From the NCBI GenBank assembly GCA_016169945.1, contig JADLSH010000085.1, positions 372,001 through 436,000 of the forward strand: DNA of 64,000 nt, written 5' to 3'. The notes below the pieces were generated by a model, which had not been told where the DNA came from, did no database searches, and was given only the letters and a program-made list of their open reading frames with translations. Positions 10,798 to 22,581 of the stretch are shown here, in pieces. Both the position numbers and the translations under genes were made by a program. The DNA comes from Trachythela sp. YZ-2020. Its lineage: Eukaryota; Cnidaria; Anthozoa; Malacalcyonacea; Clavulariidae. The first letter of the stretch is position 1, and the number at the start of each line of letters is the position of its first letter.

Positions 10798-12543
10798 CAA
10801 TTTCTTTTTATAATAGAAATATTCTTCTAAACCTCCCCAATCCATTTCCGAATGTCGGCAGGTCCAATTTTTCTTGTGGGACTTGTCCGTCAACCTTTTC
10901 TGTCATCTTCGAACGGAAATTACAAATCGCCATTTTATTTACGAATTTCGCGAAGAAGTGAGCCCTCGGTATTTCTCTCCAGCGTCAACACAGATACTTC
11001 GAGTATGGTAAATGTAACGCCTAAATAATTCCTTAGTGCGCAAGTGTTTTAAAGGCGATATTAGCTGAAAGCCTGAAACAGCTTCCCCTGGTCCAGTATA
11101 CCTGGAACTGAGCCAAGACAGTGGCCTTAGATTAAGCAAACTGGCGAAAATTTGTGGCTCAATGTTCGCAAACGAACGGAAGAAACAAAAAGACTAACCA
11201 AACCTGTGACTGCTACGCTACATTTTTAAGCTGGTTATTTACTAAACATTGCGTTATTTCTAATGCGCTACAGTTAAAAGATGATTATTAACTGGACATT
11301 CTATTTTCCTTTATGTGCATGGTTCGCAAGTGTATAAAGATGATTTTTAATAAGATTATTGTTCCTCATTTTTTCTCTGGCGCATACACTGGTTTCTTGT
11401 ATTTCAACGTACCCTAACTTGTAGGTTAGCACACCTGCAGAGAAGAATATCTCCTTATCTGACGCACAAGTGTTTAACTAAAATGATAATAATCTTTTAG
11501 TTTAAACACTTGTACATCAGATAAAGAGACAAGTTAATGATTATCCACATCCTTAAACATCAGCGCACAAAATATTCGACCAATATTCAGTTAATTAATA
11601 ATCAGCTTTAAGAACTGGCGCACCAGATGGAAGTTGTTTTAGTTAATAATCATCTTTATGCACTATCGCACCAGATATGAGACCAATGTTCGGTAAATAA
11701 TCAGTCATCTTTAATTATACACTAGCACAGCAGATACGAGACCAATGCTCCGTGAATAATTTATACACTAGTGCAACATATATCATACTAAGGCTCGGTC
11801 AGATAATTATTCACAGTAAGCACTAGCACTATATCGTCTTTAAAAACACTTAGACATCAAATTCGACAGACAAAGGGAAGAATGTTTGGAAAAGGAAATT
11901 TTTATTTCGTAGTTAGGCAGCTATATAGACGGATTTCTTTGACGTTCTACAGACATTTCATAGACGAAGAAGTGTTGGCTGAAGAATACAAGCGTTTTCA
12001 GCGGGTTTTTATGGGTGGTAACATATTTTACTCTAATCAATGTAGCAGCACTTGGGGATGCAAACAACTTATCCACATAAAGTTGTCCTACTCGTTTTAG
12101 TTTTGTAAGATACGCTAGCATTCATGATTGAGATCAATAACATTGCGCAGAAGAAGCTTGCCCTTGCCCCCTTCCATCGTGTCCGCCGGTAAAATGAACT
12201 TAAAATTCTCTTTGTTTGTTTCTTCTTTTAAACCCAATTTAAAAAAGAAGTATTTTTTATCGATAATTTTAAAAATATATTCTATTGTTTCGCAGTACAT
12301 GCAAAGGAATGATTTAGGTGTTACATGTACCATACTCGAAGTATCTGTGTTGACGCTGGAGAGAAATACCGAGGGATCATTTCTTCCCGCGAAATTCGTA
12401 AACAAAATGGCGATTAATAATTTTCGTTCGAAGATGACAGAAAAAGTTGTCGGACAAGTCCTACAAGGGAAATTGGACCCGCCGACATCCGGAAATGGAT
12501 TGTGGAGGTTTAAAAGAACATTTCTATCATAAAAGAAATTGCT
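10798..12543. mobile_element. Inverted-repeat element with 210-bp arms and repetitive core
   Basis: The left arm at about 10798-11020 reappears inverted at about 12325-12543. Shared blocks include GCAATTTCTTTT at the tips, CCGACATCCGGAAATGGATT and TACTCGAAGTATCTGTGTTG. The centre (11200-11840) holds degenerate repeats with TACACTAGCACA-like and GAGACCAATGCTC-like words, plus an internal stem at about 11453-11523 (AAGTGTTTAACTAAAA / TTTTAGTTTAAACACTT). The 188-codon open frame at 12115-12681 runs through the arm and is not a gene. This is a non-autonomous DNA element of unresolved family. Confidence 0.7.
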
Positions 12544-13040
12544 CCTCAATATGGTATGTTGAGTTTTTCCCATGGTGAGTTTTTCCCATCTATCTGCCTG
12601 AGGCCGCTCCCTCTTACAAGGCAAACCTGGACCAATTCCTTTTGGCTTCCCTCCCCTCCTGTTGTTTCCGATTTGGCGCATGTTTTGGTTTTAGACAATG
12701 TGCCGTGAGACGTTTATCTATCTACATATATGTAATATGTGTTTAATAAACCACGCATGAGTTATAGTCTCTTCATTTGTTTACTCTTGTGGTGTGATAC
12801 TCTCAGGTCACGCACCTCTTAACCTATATGTTTACGCTCCAACGCTTAGGGTGATTAACCAACACTTGTAGTTCTATAATGAGTTACTTTAGGTTATTTG
12901 AGCTTTGGTAAATGGAGGTAGGACCTATTTTTCAGTTTTGGGTTCGAGTATTGGATTTGAGTATTGGAGCATATTTGGTTGGGTGTGGCAACGTATTTCG
13001 GATATTTCATTCGCGGTTGGTATTTTCTCAAATTCTTAAA
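12544..13040. other. No gene recognised
   Basis: I see no repeats or coding signals beyond a small direct repeat of GGTGAGTTTTTCCCAT near 12570-12590. Confidence 0.35.
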
Positions 13041-13335
13041 CGAGCGTGAAAGGGACTGATGTGAATAGTAAGCTATTCGCACCAGTCCCTTCCATAGCGA
13101 GCATAAGAATCCATCAACACTGCATTTGGCTCACTTTTCACGTAGCTAGCGTATCCTAACCTAACCTCTTCGAGATACCCTTTCCTTTTGCGCTCAATCC
13201 TCCTTGTGGAACCGCGTTTTGCTTGCCTACCCCACCCACCACGATTCCACTTCTCCACTTTCCTTAACGCGGTTGCTATTTTCACCCTCTCACGAGGGTA
13301 TAGTAAAAGGGACTGATGTGAATAGTAAGCTATAT
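13040..13335. repeat. Hairpin and dispersed repeat around AAGGGACTG
   Basis: AAGGGACTGATGTGAATAG at about 13049 is followed at once by its near-complement CTATTCGCACCAGTCCCTT, forming a hairpin. The same word recurs at about 13308. The inner part (13072-13150) is the second copy of the 9850-9935 repeat. Confidence 0.6.
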
Positions 13336-14647
13336 AGTTTTTAATTATTTGCATATACACGTGCTTATGTACGCCTATTCACGCATGCACGCACACGAAA
13401 TAAAATACCAAAAAGCATTAAAAAGGCATTTGAAAGATATTGGGCTGTGTTATAAGTTTCATACTCCTAAATGGAATCAATTCCAAAAAGACATAAAAAC
13501 AATCTCCGTCCATTGCCTGTCGAACAGCACCGAAAGTTGTAAGGCGTAAACAGAAATCAGCAAGTTGGTGGCCGCAAGCTTAAACTATTTAAACCTGCAC
13601 CGTAGTGCATGGAATATTAGTAAACAAATTGAAAGTAGTACATAGGAAGCCGTGGCTACTTGATTTTGTTACATCCTCTGCAAAAAGCTTTTTTTCGGTT
13701 TTTTTACGAAATATCGAATTTCAAAATTTGAATTAATTATTCAATCTTAGTAGCTTAAAATGGTATTTTTCGTGAACCAATCGTTCAAATTCAAAAAGTA
13801 ACCCAACGTTGGAAAGCTGAATGGCTAAGCTTTCAAATAGACTTTACTGCTCTATTCTTTCCAAAATTTACATTTGAATCGAGGATTCCGTTTTTACATA
13901 GTCGAAGTCCAAGTTTGTTAGTATTTATCTATATCTGTCGTCGAGAAATTGGCTTTACGCCCAGAATGCTCTGCATCACTGCAAAAGCTCGACAACCTGC
14001 CGGAAAAAACCGCAGATAAACCGAAGATAAATCAACCAATCCCTTGCGTGCCTGTCAGGTGTTGCTATGTAGCCGAAGTGACCGCCTGAGAATTTAATTT
14101 AATCATTTGTCACAACACAATCATTACGCATACATCTACAATAAACAGAGGACACAAGTGTGACTGGGGAAAGGAACAGGACTTGCGTCCCAATTGACAC
14201 CTGACCCCAACATTATAAGTTTATAACAAGACTTTGCTGCTTGTTGCACACCGAGCCAAATGACTTTCCTCACGATTTCGTGACAAAAGTACTGCAGGTA
14301 CACATAGAAATTAAGTCATTTGTAAGCGAATGTCAAAATTTCTTACTATTTCTCGAACAAAACACTAGCCTGACCTAAAACTTATTTTGCAACAGAATCA
14401 TAAGGAGCCTCAGGAAGGCCATGAGTTCAAGTAAACAACAAGCAGCCAAGCAGGCGTCTTGTTTGCAGAATTGATTGAATGTATTATTAATATCCTTGGA
14501 AATCGGAGCATATAAGGCATGTAGTTGATTAACAAAATCACTTACACGAGAGACGGTTGATTTTAAAATATTAGAACGATTGAGTAATTTCCTACATCGC
14601 CAAAGGTACTGTTATTCTATTTTTAGAACTGGTACAATCATCTCAAC
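13336..14647. other. Intergenic region upstream of the transporter
   Basis: No coding motif was recognised. The 5' flank of the transporter must lie here, but I cannot pick out a promoter or a transcription start with confidence. Confidence 0.4.
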
Positions 14648-15927
14648 ATGAGTCTGACATCGTTCACCAACTTTGTATTTTTCTACCTAACTCTTCGCCT
14701 TTTGGTGGATGGCATGGAAGAATTCTTAGTTCAACCAACAGCATGGTATTACGTGAGATACCTTGGACAGTCACATTTATTCCTTGGCTTTTTACTGGCA
14801 GCATTTCCTCTTGGTGCTGTGATTTTTGCGCCATTTGCCGGTGCTCTTGATGTAAGATTTAAAGCTCCCAAGTTAATATTCTTGATGTGCAGTATAACGA
14901 AGTTCATTGGAAACGTTCTCTACACGATCCCTTTAAATGAATATTTGCCATTGGTTGGACGGTTTATGAGCGGAATAGGTGAAGGTACGGTTGGAGTTGT
15001 GTACGGTGCGGTAACACAAGGAACAAATAGCAACAATCGGGCTCAAGCATTCCTTTACTTTGAAGGACTATTCAGTATAGGAACGGCGTTCGGTCCAATG
15101 GTCGGCAGTTTTCTCACATTTAAGTTTGATATTTTCAGCCTACAAATCAACGCAGGAAACTCTCCTGGGTTGTTTCTTTCAATCATTTTGTTCCTGATGC
15201 TTATACTTACGGTATTCTTGCAAATGATCTTACTGGGAAGAAATCAAATGTATTGGAATCAACTGATACCTCGAACGACGAAAACGGAAGTGAATCTGAG
15301 TCAACAGCAATAAATGACAACACAGAATATTCTATTTCGAGAATATGTTGCTTGTACTTTGTCATATTTCAATCCTGGATCATTCTTAACATAGGTCTAT
15401 TCTACACTCCTCTGTTGGCAGTGCATCGTATTGGCTTAGGACTCGCTGAGATTAAGCTTATATACCTAAACAGTGCACTGTTTTCATTTCTTCTGTTTGT
15501 TTCAAATTATATCCTCTCGGGTTACCTTTCGGAGAAGAGTTTCATTGCCATTGGGATTACTTCACACATCATCCCTTTATTAATTTTGTTTTATTTTGCT
15601 TTCTCATGGAACGATCCTCAATCAGCCAACAGTTCCTACTTCCTGTTGATCTTTATGATATTTCTGAGTGTGTCATTTGTGATCTTCCCCTTGGCATCGT
15701 CTTTGCTATCCAAGGAGACACCAGTTAATAAGGCATCTTTATATCAAAGTATCGCTTTCGCTGTGTTGCATGTATCAAACGTCATCAGTCGAATAGTAGC
15801 TGGTGGCACATTTAACAAGATAGGCATGATATATGTTTGTGTAGGCCTCGCTATAGGTTGGTTTGTTGAGCTGACGTGGATTCTTATTGAATACCGTAAT
15901 CTTTATCCCTTCAAAAGAAAGAGATAA
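14648..15927 (+). CDS. MFS transporter, MFSD8/CLN7-like, intronless, split by one frameshift
   Basis: This encodes a major facilitator superfamily membrane transporter, most like the MFSD8 (CLN7) group, whose members act in lysosomal membranes. The first frame (ATG at 14648) gives six hydrophobic helices. They include the region with the DGMEEFLVQPTAWYYVRYLG segment and GRFMSGIGEGTVGVVYGA, the helix-4 'GR..xGxG' pattern of this group, and the NAGNSPGLFL segment before helix 6. The second frame, readable from about 15181 to 15927, gives an acidic serine-rich loop (DTSNDENGSESES) and six more helices, ending in a basic tail (PFKRKR). Together they give about 426 codons and twelve helices, somewhat shorter than vertebrate MFSD8. 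No GT-AG intron fits the 60-bp overlap. The shift near 15182-15240 is therefore an indel, a sequencing error or, less likely, recoding. Absence of introns may mean a retrocopy. Confident on the superfamily, moderate on the subfamily. Confidence 0.85.
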
Positions 15928-16490
15928 GTGTGAGATTTTCTAATGGATAGAATATCATCCATGAAATGCGCGTCCTGGTATATATCACTAGTAAAAAAGA
16001 ACTGATCGTGTGCTAGCAGATAACTGAATCTTTTGGATAAAGCTGTGATACGCAATTTTACAGAATGATACAGGAATCATTGAGTATTTTTATAAACTAG
16101 CTTTAGTATTTTTATATCTTTAAAAGAAGACAGCTGACAGCATGGCTGAACAATCTTTTCTTGCACGCTTTTGTGCAAATACACTGTTTTATCAAATTTT
16201 GCATAACGATTTTAGTACGTTTATAAATGCTAGGATCTTCATGTTGTTGTACCTTTGTTGACGTGTTTAATTATGCATGTTGTTCTAATTCGCGCCTCTG
16301 TACGTATATCGTGTTTTAACTTACAAGTTGTTTTCTTCTTCAATCGTATCGTAACGTACCATAGAATATTTTTCTTGTGTGAAGGTCATTAGTTCCATCC
16401 TATAGGACCTATAGTGTTTTACTTTAAGATGTTATTTCATGCGACAAAATTTTACAGAGTCCAGGGTCTACGAGCCACTGACATATCACG

Positions 16491-16524
<34 letters not shown>

Positions 16525-17255
16525 ATCATTCACTTCATGAAAGATATAAATTATACGGAAAAACTCAACAAGTAAAAGTTCATATATAGCTTTTCGTTGT
16601 TTTTCTTTGCCTTTGTCCACGAAAAATTTTCCTTGTTCATCTGTAAAACGTTTTCCATCGCAACTATGTCATTTCCCTAGTAGCGAAATAAGGTTTCAGC
16701 AAAATAAGCAAGCCGTCGTTTAAGTGTTTACAAAAGTGAAGCTAATAATGCACATGAGCAGATCGATAGCTGCAGCTGAGCACCCATTATTTGCACCAGT
16801 TATTTGCAGCTGACGTGTTATTTGCACCAGTTATTTGCAGGAGAATTAGCCAATCAAAATTGAGAAAATAATATTTATACTTTAAAATCATATAAATGCC
16901 CCTGGCTGAACCTGGCTGTTAGTTCACCATTTTCCTAAATTTTACTGTATAATATAGTAATTACAATGCATGTAATGTTATCGCTAAATGGTGTTTGTCG
17001 GTAACATTCTCATTTGAAAGCATGTGGAACACCTCGCAAAACTATCCAGTTGTTCATTGCTCAGATTCTATGCTATGAGCTTCTTTTCACAAACATCTTC
17101 AGCTTTTGGTTTCTGTCTTTGGTATTTGTAGTATTGCTGGCAAGTACATGAAACGTTGATAACAACAATGGTGAGTGATGCCATGCAGTAGGCCCAGTAT
17201 TAGGTATGGGTAAATATCAAGATTTTTTCTCGGCATCTCGTTCGATAGTCCGGTT
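15928..17255. other. 3' flank of the transporter; no further gene
   Basis: No coding motif was recognised. TTATTTGCACCAGTTATTTGCAG is duplicated near 16787-16843. I see no canonical AATAAA close after the stop codon. Confidence 0.4.
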
Positions 17256-17625
17256 TGGGGGCTTCGGTGGCGCAATCGTTAGAGCACGCGCCTTTCACCT
17301 CTGATATCATGGGTTCAAGTCCCGTTGGGGACGACTTATGATAGCTATGTGAAAAGAGTTAGTCAACGCTCTGCCGAAAGTCGTGGGTTTTCTCCGGGTA
17401 CTCCGGTTTCCTCCCACAGGGAATGTTGACAGGGTGGGTTGGGTTTAACCCCTAACTGGCCCTTCCACCGTAGCTGTGCTCCGTGATGGCGAGCAAAGGT
17501 GGCTGCCATATGCGCCCTAGAAATCCTTCGACTTGGTCACGTTGAGCTGTGTCCATCGCAATTCAGCTTAGCTCTCAGCTGCAAGTAAGGATAATAAGCA
17601 CCCCTGCTTACTTACTTACTTACTA
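17256..17625 (+). mobile_element. tRNA-derived SINE, type A 3' half
   Basis: The 5' head resembles a tRNA with RNA polymerase III promoter boxes: box A-like TGGCGCAATCGTTAG near 17268 and box B-like GGTTCAAGTCC near 17312. Next comes a conserved central block, CGTGGGTTTTCTCCGGGTAC with CCGGTTTCCTCCCACA (about 17385-17418). It matches what I recall of the V/Nin-DC type SINE domain shared among animals. The 3' half is unlike the other SINEs here (TGGCCCTTCCACCGTAGC onward) and ends in a CTTA tetramer tail. The acceptor stem is not restored, so this is not a tRNA gene. Confidence 0.85.
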
Positions 17626-18222
17626 GTAGAAGGTGTTTGTTGATGGAATACTCGAACGAAAATTTACATACATGTTTGTGTCTGCGTAGCAGATATAATG
17701 CTATCACCTTGTGAATGTTTTTGTTAATGTTATGTTAATATTTAGGTTAATGTTAATGTTAGTGTTAACTTTTAGCCATTCAGTCAACTAGACTACCATG
17801 AATACTAGCTAATATTTTAAACTTTGTGACCAATTCCACATTTAGTGGTTATATTTGTTTACTTATTTGATTACTGAAGGGCGAGCATTGTTTGTAAACA
17901 TGAGGAAGTTTGATTTTACGATGAAAATTATGCATTAAATCCCTAACTATGATCAAATCAACAGCATCTTTATGTTCTGTACTATTTTGAACATATATAG
18001 CAAACTTGACCTGACCTGCTGAATATCAATAACATTTGAGTCAGGAGGCAAGGTAAGAACTAGCAAGTAGCGTATTCTCCTAAAACCTATAGTTTTGCTA
18101 TATATATATATATACGTGTAGGTTTAGGTCTACGAAACGCAAAGAGTGCTCGACAACATATAGTTAGAGCAAATTATAGATTTTCGCTTACCTCAAAACT
18201 TGTCTGCAACAGGCTGTTTCAT
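17626..18222. other. No gene recognised
   Basis: AT-rich sequence with TTAATGTTA-type repeats near 17720-17770 and a TA-dinucleotide run near 18100-18115. No coding signal. Confidence 0.4.
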
Positions 18223-18225
18223 CTG

Positions 18226-19013
18226 GGGCCGGTTGTATAAAAATGTAGTTAAAGTTAACTATAGTTAGCGTTAACTACCGTAGTTAAATCCTTAACTATA
18301 ATTAGTTAACTACAGGACTTAACTGCGTTGCATAAAACGTAGTTAGTCGGGTAGTTAACTAATCACACAGTTAACTGCGCGTGGGGTTCGCGTGGGGTGA
18401 TTAAACATGAAATAACACAAAGTACGCACTGGATTAGCAACCGCTGACAAGCATTTTGAAAACGACTGTGGACTCATATTTACCAAAAATGGCGGTATTT
18501 TGATCCAAAATATTGAAAAATATGCAAGAAAACAAGACATAAAGACCAATAAAGTCTACGAAAAAGGCGTATTTACCATGAAAGTCAAACTGCAGTTCTT
18601 TGGTAAAAACGACATTGTTTTTCTTTGTTATGGGTTGCCTCTCGTCATCGATAAATCTTCCTATATGCAAAAAATATATTCCGTTTTCGTCGAAAAGACC
18701 AAAATTATAGCGTTTTAAAAGCTCACGAGTATCAGAAAAAACTTTCTAAGGATGATTGAAAACCCTCGGTAAGCGTTGCTTTTAGTATTTTTTGACTGAT
18801 TAAAGTTCATCACTCCTACAAAACGCCATATTTAACTACGCTTTGGGAAGTTAACTATGCCCTTGAGCATAGTTAACTTTAACTACTTTTTAACTGCAGT
18901 TAACGCTAACTAGGCTTTTATACAACCGACTTAACTACGTGGTTAAAGTTAACTACCATTTAACTAGAAAATGGGTAGTTAAAACGTAGTTAAGAGTTTT
19001 ATACAACCGGCCC
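18226..19013. mobile_element. PIF/Harbinger-like MITE with GTTAAC-rich arms
   Basis: Inverted ends GGGCCGGTTGTATAAAA begin at 18226 and end at 19013. They are flanked on both sides by CTG (18223-18225 and 19014-19016), a possible 3-bp target duplication. About 130 bp inside each end is dense in GTTAAC and TAGTTAA words, probably subterminal transposase-binding repeats. The unpaired centre (18370-18830) has no recognised gene; the ORFs there lack motifs. Assignment to PIF/Harbinger rests on the 3-bp duplication and the GGG-type ends. Confidence 0.75.
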
Positions 19014-19133
19014 CTGTAAAAGAATCATCAGGCAGTTTACAAGTATCGAAAGAAATGACCGCTTATATGCTTCCTGCCGGAGCGTGGGGGTGTATGTGGG
19101 AGACAATGTGTGCATGCATGGCTTTGTTTGCGT

Positions 19134-19368
19134 TTATACGCGAAATTTGTTACGATGACGACATCGTGAAATTATTTCAGCTCCTTTGTTGAGTATACAA
19201 TTCTTGTTTTTTTCTTTCAAAATACAAAATTTTTCTTCTAAACATAAATTGCATCGTTTTGATCCTCCCGTGTACGAAATAGAATGTTTTAAAATTTGCA
19301 AATTAATACTGAAATCCTTATTGCTTTCTTTCAATGTCCAAATATATTTCGAAAGTTCCGTGTCATGA
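19134..19368 (-). pseudogene. Penelope-like retroelement C-terminal fragment (GIY-YIG region)
   Basis: The minus-strand frame contains DTELSKYIWTLKESN, a later Cys pair in CNLCLEEKFCIL, and ends with a RCRHRNKF motif before the stop. This is the signature C-terminus of Penelope-like retroelements that carry a GIY-YIG endonuclease. Only the last 75 or so residues remain; the reverse transcriptase and the YIG motif are missing. The upstream edge runs into a tandem repeat at 19366-19422. Confidence 0.8.
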
Positions 19369-19422
19369 CACATTGAAAGAAACATTGACACATTGAAAGA
19401 AACATGACACATTGAAAGATAT
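19366..19422 (+). repeat. Short tandem repeat, unit about 20 bp
   Basis: GACACATTGAAAGAAACAT occurs two and a half to three times in tandem. It abuts the truncated edge of the Penelope fragment and may mark its breakpoint. Confidence 0.7.
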
Positions 19423-19762
19423 GTGAAAGCTGACCCTTGAACTCTAGTTTCTCTTTAGTTTCCCACAAATACAAATAAATACCCACGTACGGTTCGCTAA
19501 AACTATTGTATAGTATAGATGTTTTAGAGCGATGCGCTAAACGATCGTCAAGTCTAGATCTTGAAGGCGCAATGTTTGTTGTTGGAAATCGTCGAATAGA
19601 CTATAATATGTCGAATATTTTACATAGTGCGTGACGAATATCGGCATGATTTGTACGTTTCTCGTTCGTATTGCACTTGCATTTATCGTATCGATCCCTT
19701 GATCATGCGTTATTGATCTGGTTAAAACACAAGTACGTTTCTCAAAATGCGCAAGTATTCTA

Positions 19763-20935
19763 AGGGACCGTTCATTATTTAAGAGAGGGGGTGGGCCGGT
19801 GAATTTGGGGGGTGGGCCAAAGTTTTAAAAATGGTTTTTGGGGGTGGGCCAGTGTAATTATACCTAAGAAAGGCGGTGGGCCTACCTGATTTTTAAATAA
19901 ATTTTTAAGGACCATAGTAAAATCGCACAAAGCCTGGGTACCAGGTTGAAATCGCACACTCTTTGAAATCTACTTAATAATGCAGCCATCTGGGAAAAGT
20001 AAAAAGTACAAATGAAGTTTTTCATATTAACACATGCAGAAAAATAAGAAGAATTGCTTGAGGTACGTGAAACCGTGATCTATGTATGTCAATCAACCTA
20101 TTTGAAAATCAGTGCGAATATTGAACAGAAAATCAGCAAACCTTTTTTTAAATATGAAATAGAATATACAAAAACAATATGAAATTGTTAATTATTGACT
20201 AGTCATCTTCCTCTGTTGAGCTCTTTTAAAAAAGCAAATTTTATAACATATTATAAATATCATTTACAGATAAAATATTTTAAATATGTTAAAATTTGTT
20301 TTTCAAGTTTTATACACCAAAACATTTCACATTTTCTGCTGAGAGACATTTTATATACAGGTTTTTGCATTCGTTGTTTTGTAGTTCCAGTTTGCCACTT
20401 GATGTTTAAAACGTTTTATTGAAATATCACTCAAAGATATTTGTTTCTATTTCTGAACAATTGGTCCAGTTTTATCATATTTTACAATAATAATATTTTT
20501 CTTTCAAATGGATATACGTGTACATACATACATACATACATACATACATTATTCAGCTCACTCCCCAATGGGGTTTTTCAGTGACCGATTACATCAAGTA
20601 TCCAGCTTACCTATATTATGTACTTAGCCTACATTATTTATTTTTATAATTGTGATATTACTTTCCTAATCTGTCTATCCTAACCCACCCAGTCAACTTT
20701 TCCCTCTGTGAGGAAACCGGAGTGCCCGGAGAAAACCCACGACTTTCGACAGAGCGTTGATGAGTAAAGTCCTGAACGAGAATCGAACTCAAGACTCAGA
20801 GGGTGAAAGGCGCTCGCTCTGACGACTGCGCCACCGAAGCATTATATTGGGGGTGGGCCATAAATTTGTGTTCAATGACATGGGGTGGGCCACAAAAATT
20901 TAACCGTTGTTCATGGGTGGGTAAAGAAAATATTA
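19763..20935. mobile_element. G-rich element (GGGTGGGCC repeats) interrupted by a SINE
   Basis: The left part (19763-19890) starts GGGACCGTTCATTATTTAAG and repeats GGGGGTGGGCC at least four times. The right part (20845-20930) again has GGGGGTGGGCCA and GGGGTGGGCCACAAAAATTT. Between them lie AT-rich sequence and the SINE at 20519-20840. The GGGTGGGCC blocks on both sides suggest one element later invaded by the SINE. No transposase is present, and the two ends do not match as perfect inverted repeats. Confidence 0.55.
20519..20840 (-). mobile_element. tRNA-derived SINE, type B 3' half, full length
   Basis: Read on the minus strand it starts GCTTCGGTGGCGCAGTCGTC (tRNA-like box A) and has a box B-like GAGTTCGATTCTC. 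Next come the conserved central block (GTGGGTTTTCTCCGGGCACT, then CCGGTTTCCTC) and the type B 3' half (ATCGGTCACTGAAAA ... GAGTGAGCTGAATAAT). It ends in a (GTAT)n tail. The same 3' half is found at 31488-31710. The element sits inside the G-rich element above. Confidence 0.85.
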
Positions 20936-21345
20936 TAAATCAATTTTATACTGTAGTCTGTATCCAATCTTTGTTGAATTGTTGTTCAGTCAATGTTTGG
21001 AACCATACTCTCACTTTGTATATCAGTCTACCAATGGAAGTGTGTTTAACGATTTACCTGATTGTCTCTAACAGTCTAACTACAGTAGACTCCCGTCTGT
21101 TTTTGATTGTTGTATATTTCATTTGCACTGAGCTAGTGAGTTATATCAATGCTAGCCTGTGTTATTCAATGTCTATCGCTGTAGACATTATAAACACAAG
21201 CGCATTTGACTAAAATGACTATGTTAAGAAACTATTCTATATATATTTTTATATTTTAATGTAACGGCTTTTGAATGGAACTAACAATATAAATTGTACT
21301 TTGCAATTTGTCAAATTCAATAACCGTGATGTATTTGTTCGTGAA
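20936..21345. other. No gene recognised
   Basis: A 136-codon frame at 20803-21213 begins inside the SINE head and carries no recognisable domain. I reject it as a gene. Confidence 0.45.
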
Positions 21346-21354
21346 CAAACTCAA

Positions 21355-21535
21355 GCCAGGTGCGTACATATCGATTTTGGCGGGGGGTTGAAGTTTCGAA
21401 ATAAGACCGACTCATAAATCCAGGCCGACCTCTCACCCCCCCCCCAATTCTAAATCGAAAAGTCAATTACGTGTGCTACTCCAATAAGTTGAATTACGTT
21501 TGCTACTCCAATAAGTTGAATGACAACACAATTTA
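21355..21535 (+). repeat. Dispersed repeat beginning GCGTACATATCRATTTTGGC
   Basis: The block from GTGCGTACATATCGATTTTGGC, through AGACCGACTCATAAATCCAG, to AAGTCAATTACGTG matches 59398-59545 with moderate divergence. TGCTACTCCAATAAGTTGAA is tandemly duplicated within it. Family unknown. Confidence 0.6.
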
Positions 21536-22581
21536 ATAAACAAAATATGTAAACACATACTAATGATCACCTTGTATAAGAAAAGGTTTTTATATCTAAT
21601 ATACTAATTGGAAATTAAGCGGACACTTGTTGTTTGACTTTCAGTTACATTGAGTACTGCGCATGAGAGTTCATGTCATACTGCCTTTAGTTTTTGCGTC
21701 TACTGGAACAGTAGCCGCTATGTCATCGGCATTTTGATTGAGACGATAAGTTGGGTGGAACTTGATTTTTAATGAGACCATATATGGAAATGCGGTAACT
21801 GGTTCGCAAAATCGCATGCTCGATATTCATATTTCATGATCTCCGACGCCATTGATGATAGAAGAAACGTTTTACTGCAAGCTTTATACAACACTTTACA
21901 AAAGTTTCTTTTCGAAGATTGTTAAGGTAAGATAACTATTTATTTTGAAAGATTAAAGTTCAGGGCATTTCAGATCTGACTTGCTAATCATTTAAGGCCA
22001 TCAGCCACTCGCCAGAAAACGACTGGAAAACCAGTTTCGTTGCACCCCCGCAGAGACCACAAAATTTCAACCTTATATCATTATGTGGTGTATTTCAATC
22101 ATAAAACACAAATGTTGTACCTCCGAAAACGCGCAGTTTTCGAAAAAATGTTTTTTATTTAAATTGGCTTTTGGCCGCCATTTTGTTTCTTGTACACTCG
22201 ATACAGTGCGGTGAAAAAGCTCATATAAGTTAAAAATATATTGAAAATTAATTTTTCAAAGCAATGATAGTACTATCCACTGAATAGCGATTTTCTTCAA
22301 TCTTCACAAAAATTGGTCAAAACAGGGTCAAACGTGCGTTTTGGCAACAAAATAATCTTTCAACCTAAACTGCAATTTATAAACATCAAACCAAATCTTA
22401 GGATAAAGACAAAATTTACGATGTTGAAAAAGAATTTCGAAAAATTGAAAATTGGCTTTCAAAAAATCAATCCCGAAATGTCTGCTGATGTAAACTGAAA
22501 TATTTGCGTATATCATCAGCTCATTGGGCTGTTTACAAGTCTTTTACGATCGTTATCTCATATCTATTATGCGTATATTGC

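Noticed and set aside
12115..12681. 188-codon open frame, the longest unexplained one on the minus strand
   Set aside because: It overlaps the inverted-repeat arm of the 10.8-12.5 kb element, has no recognisable domain, and the mirrored arm does not conserve it.
17256..17335. Possible tRNA gene
   Set aside because: Box A and B-like words are present, but the acceptor stem does not close and the sequence continues into the SINE central domain; the same head occurs at 20840 and 45314 in SINE contexts.
20803..21213. 136-codon open frame with hydrophobic segments
   Set aside because: It starts within the antisense tRNA-like head of a SINE and crosses the G-rich element; hydrophobicity is expected from T-rich DNA.
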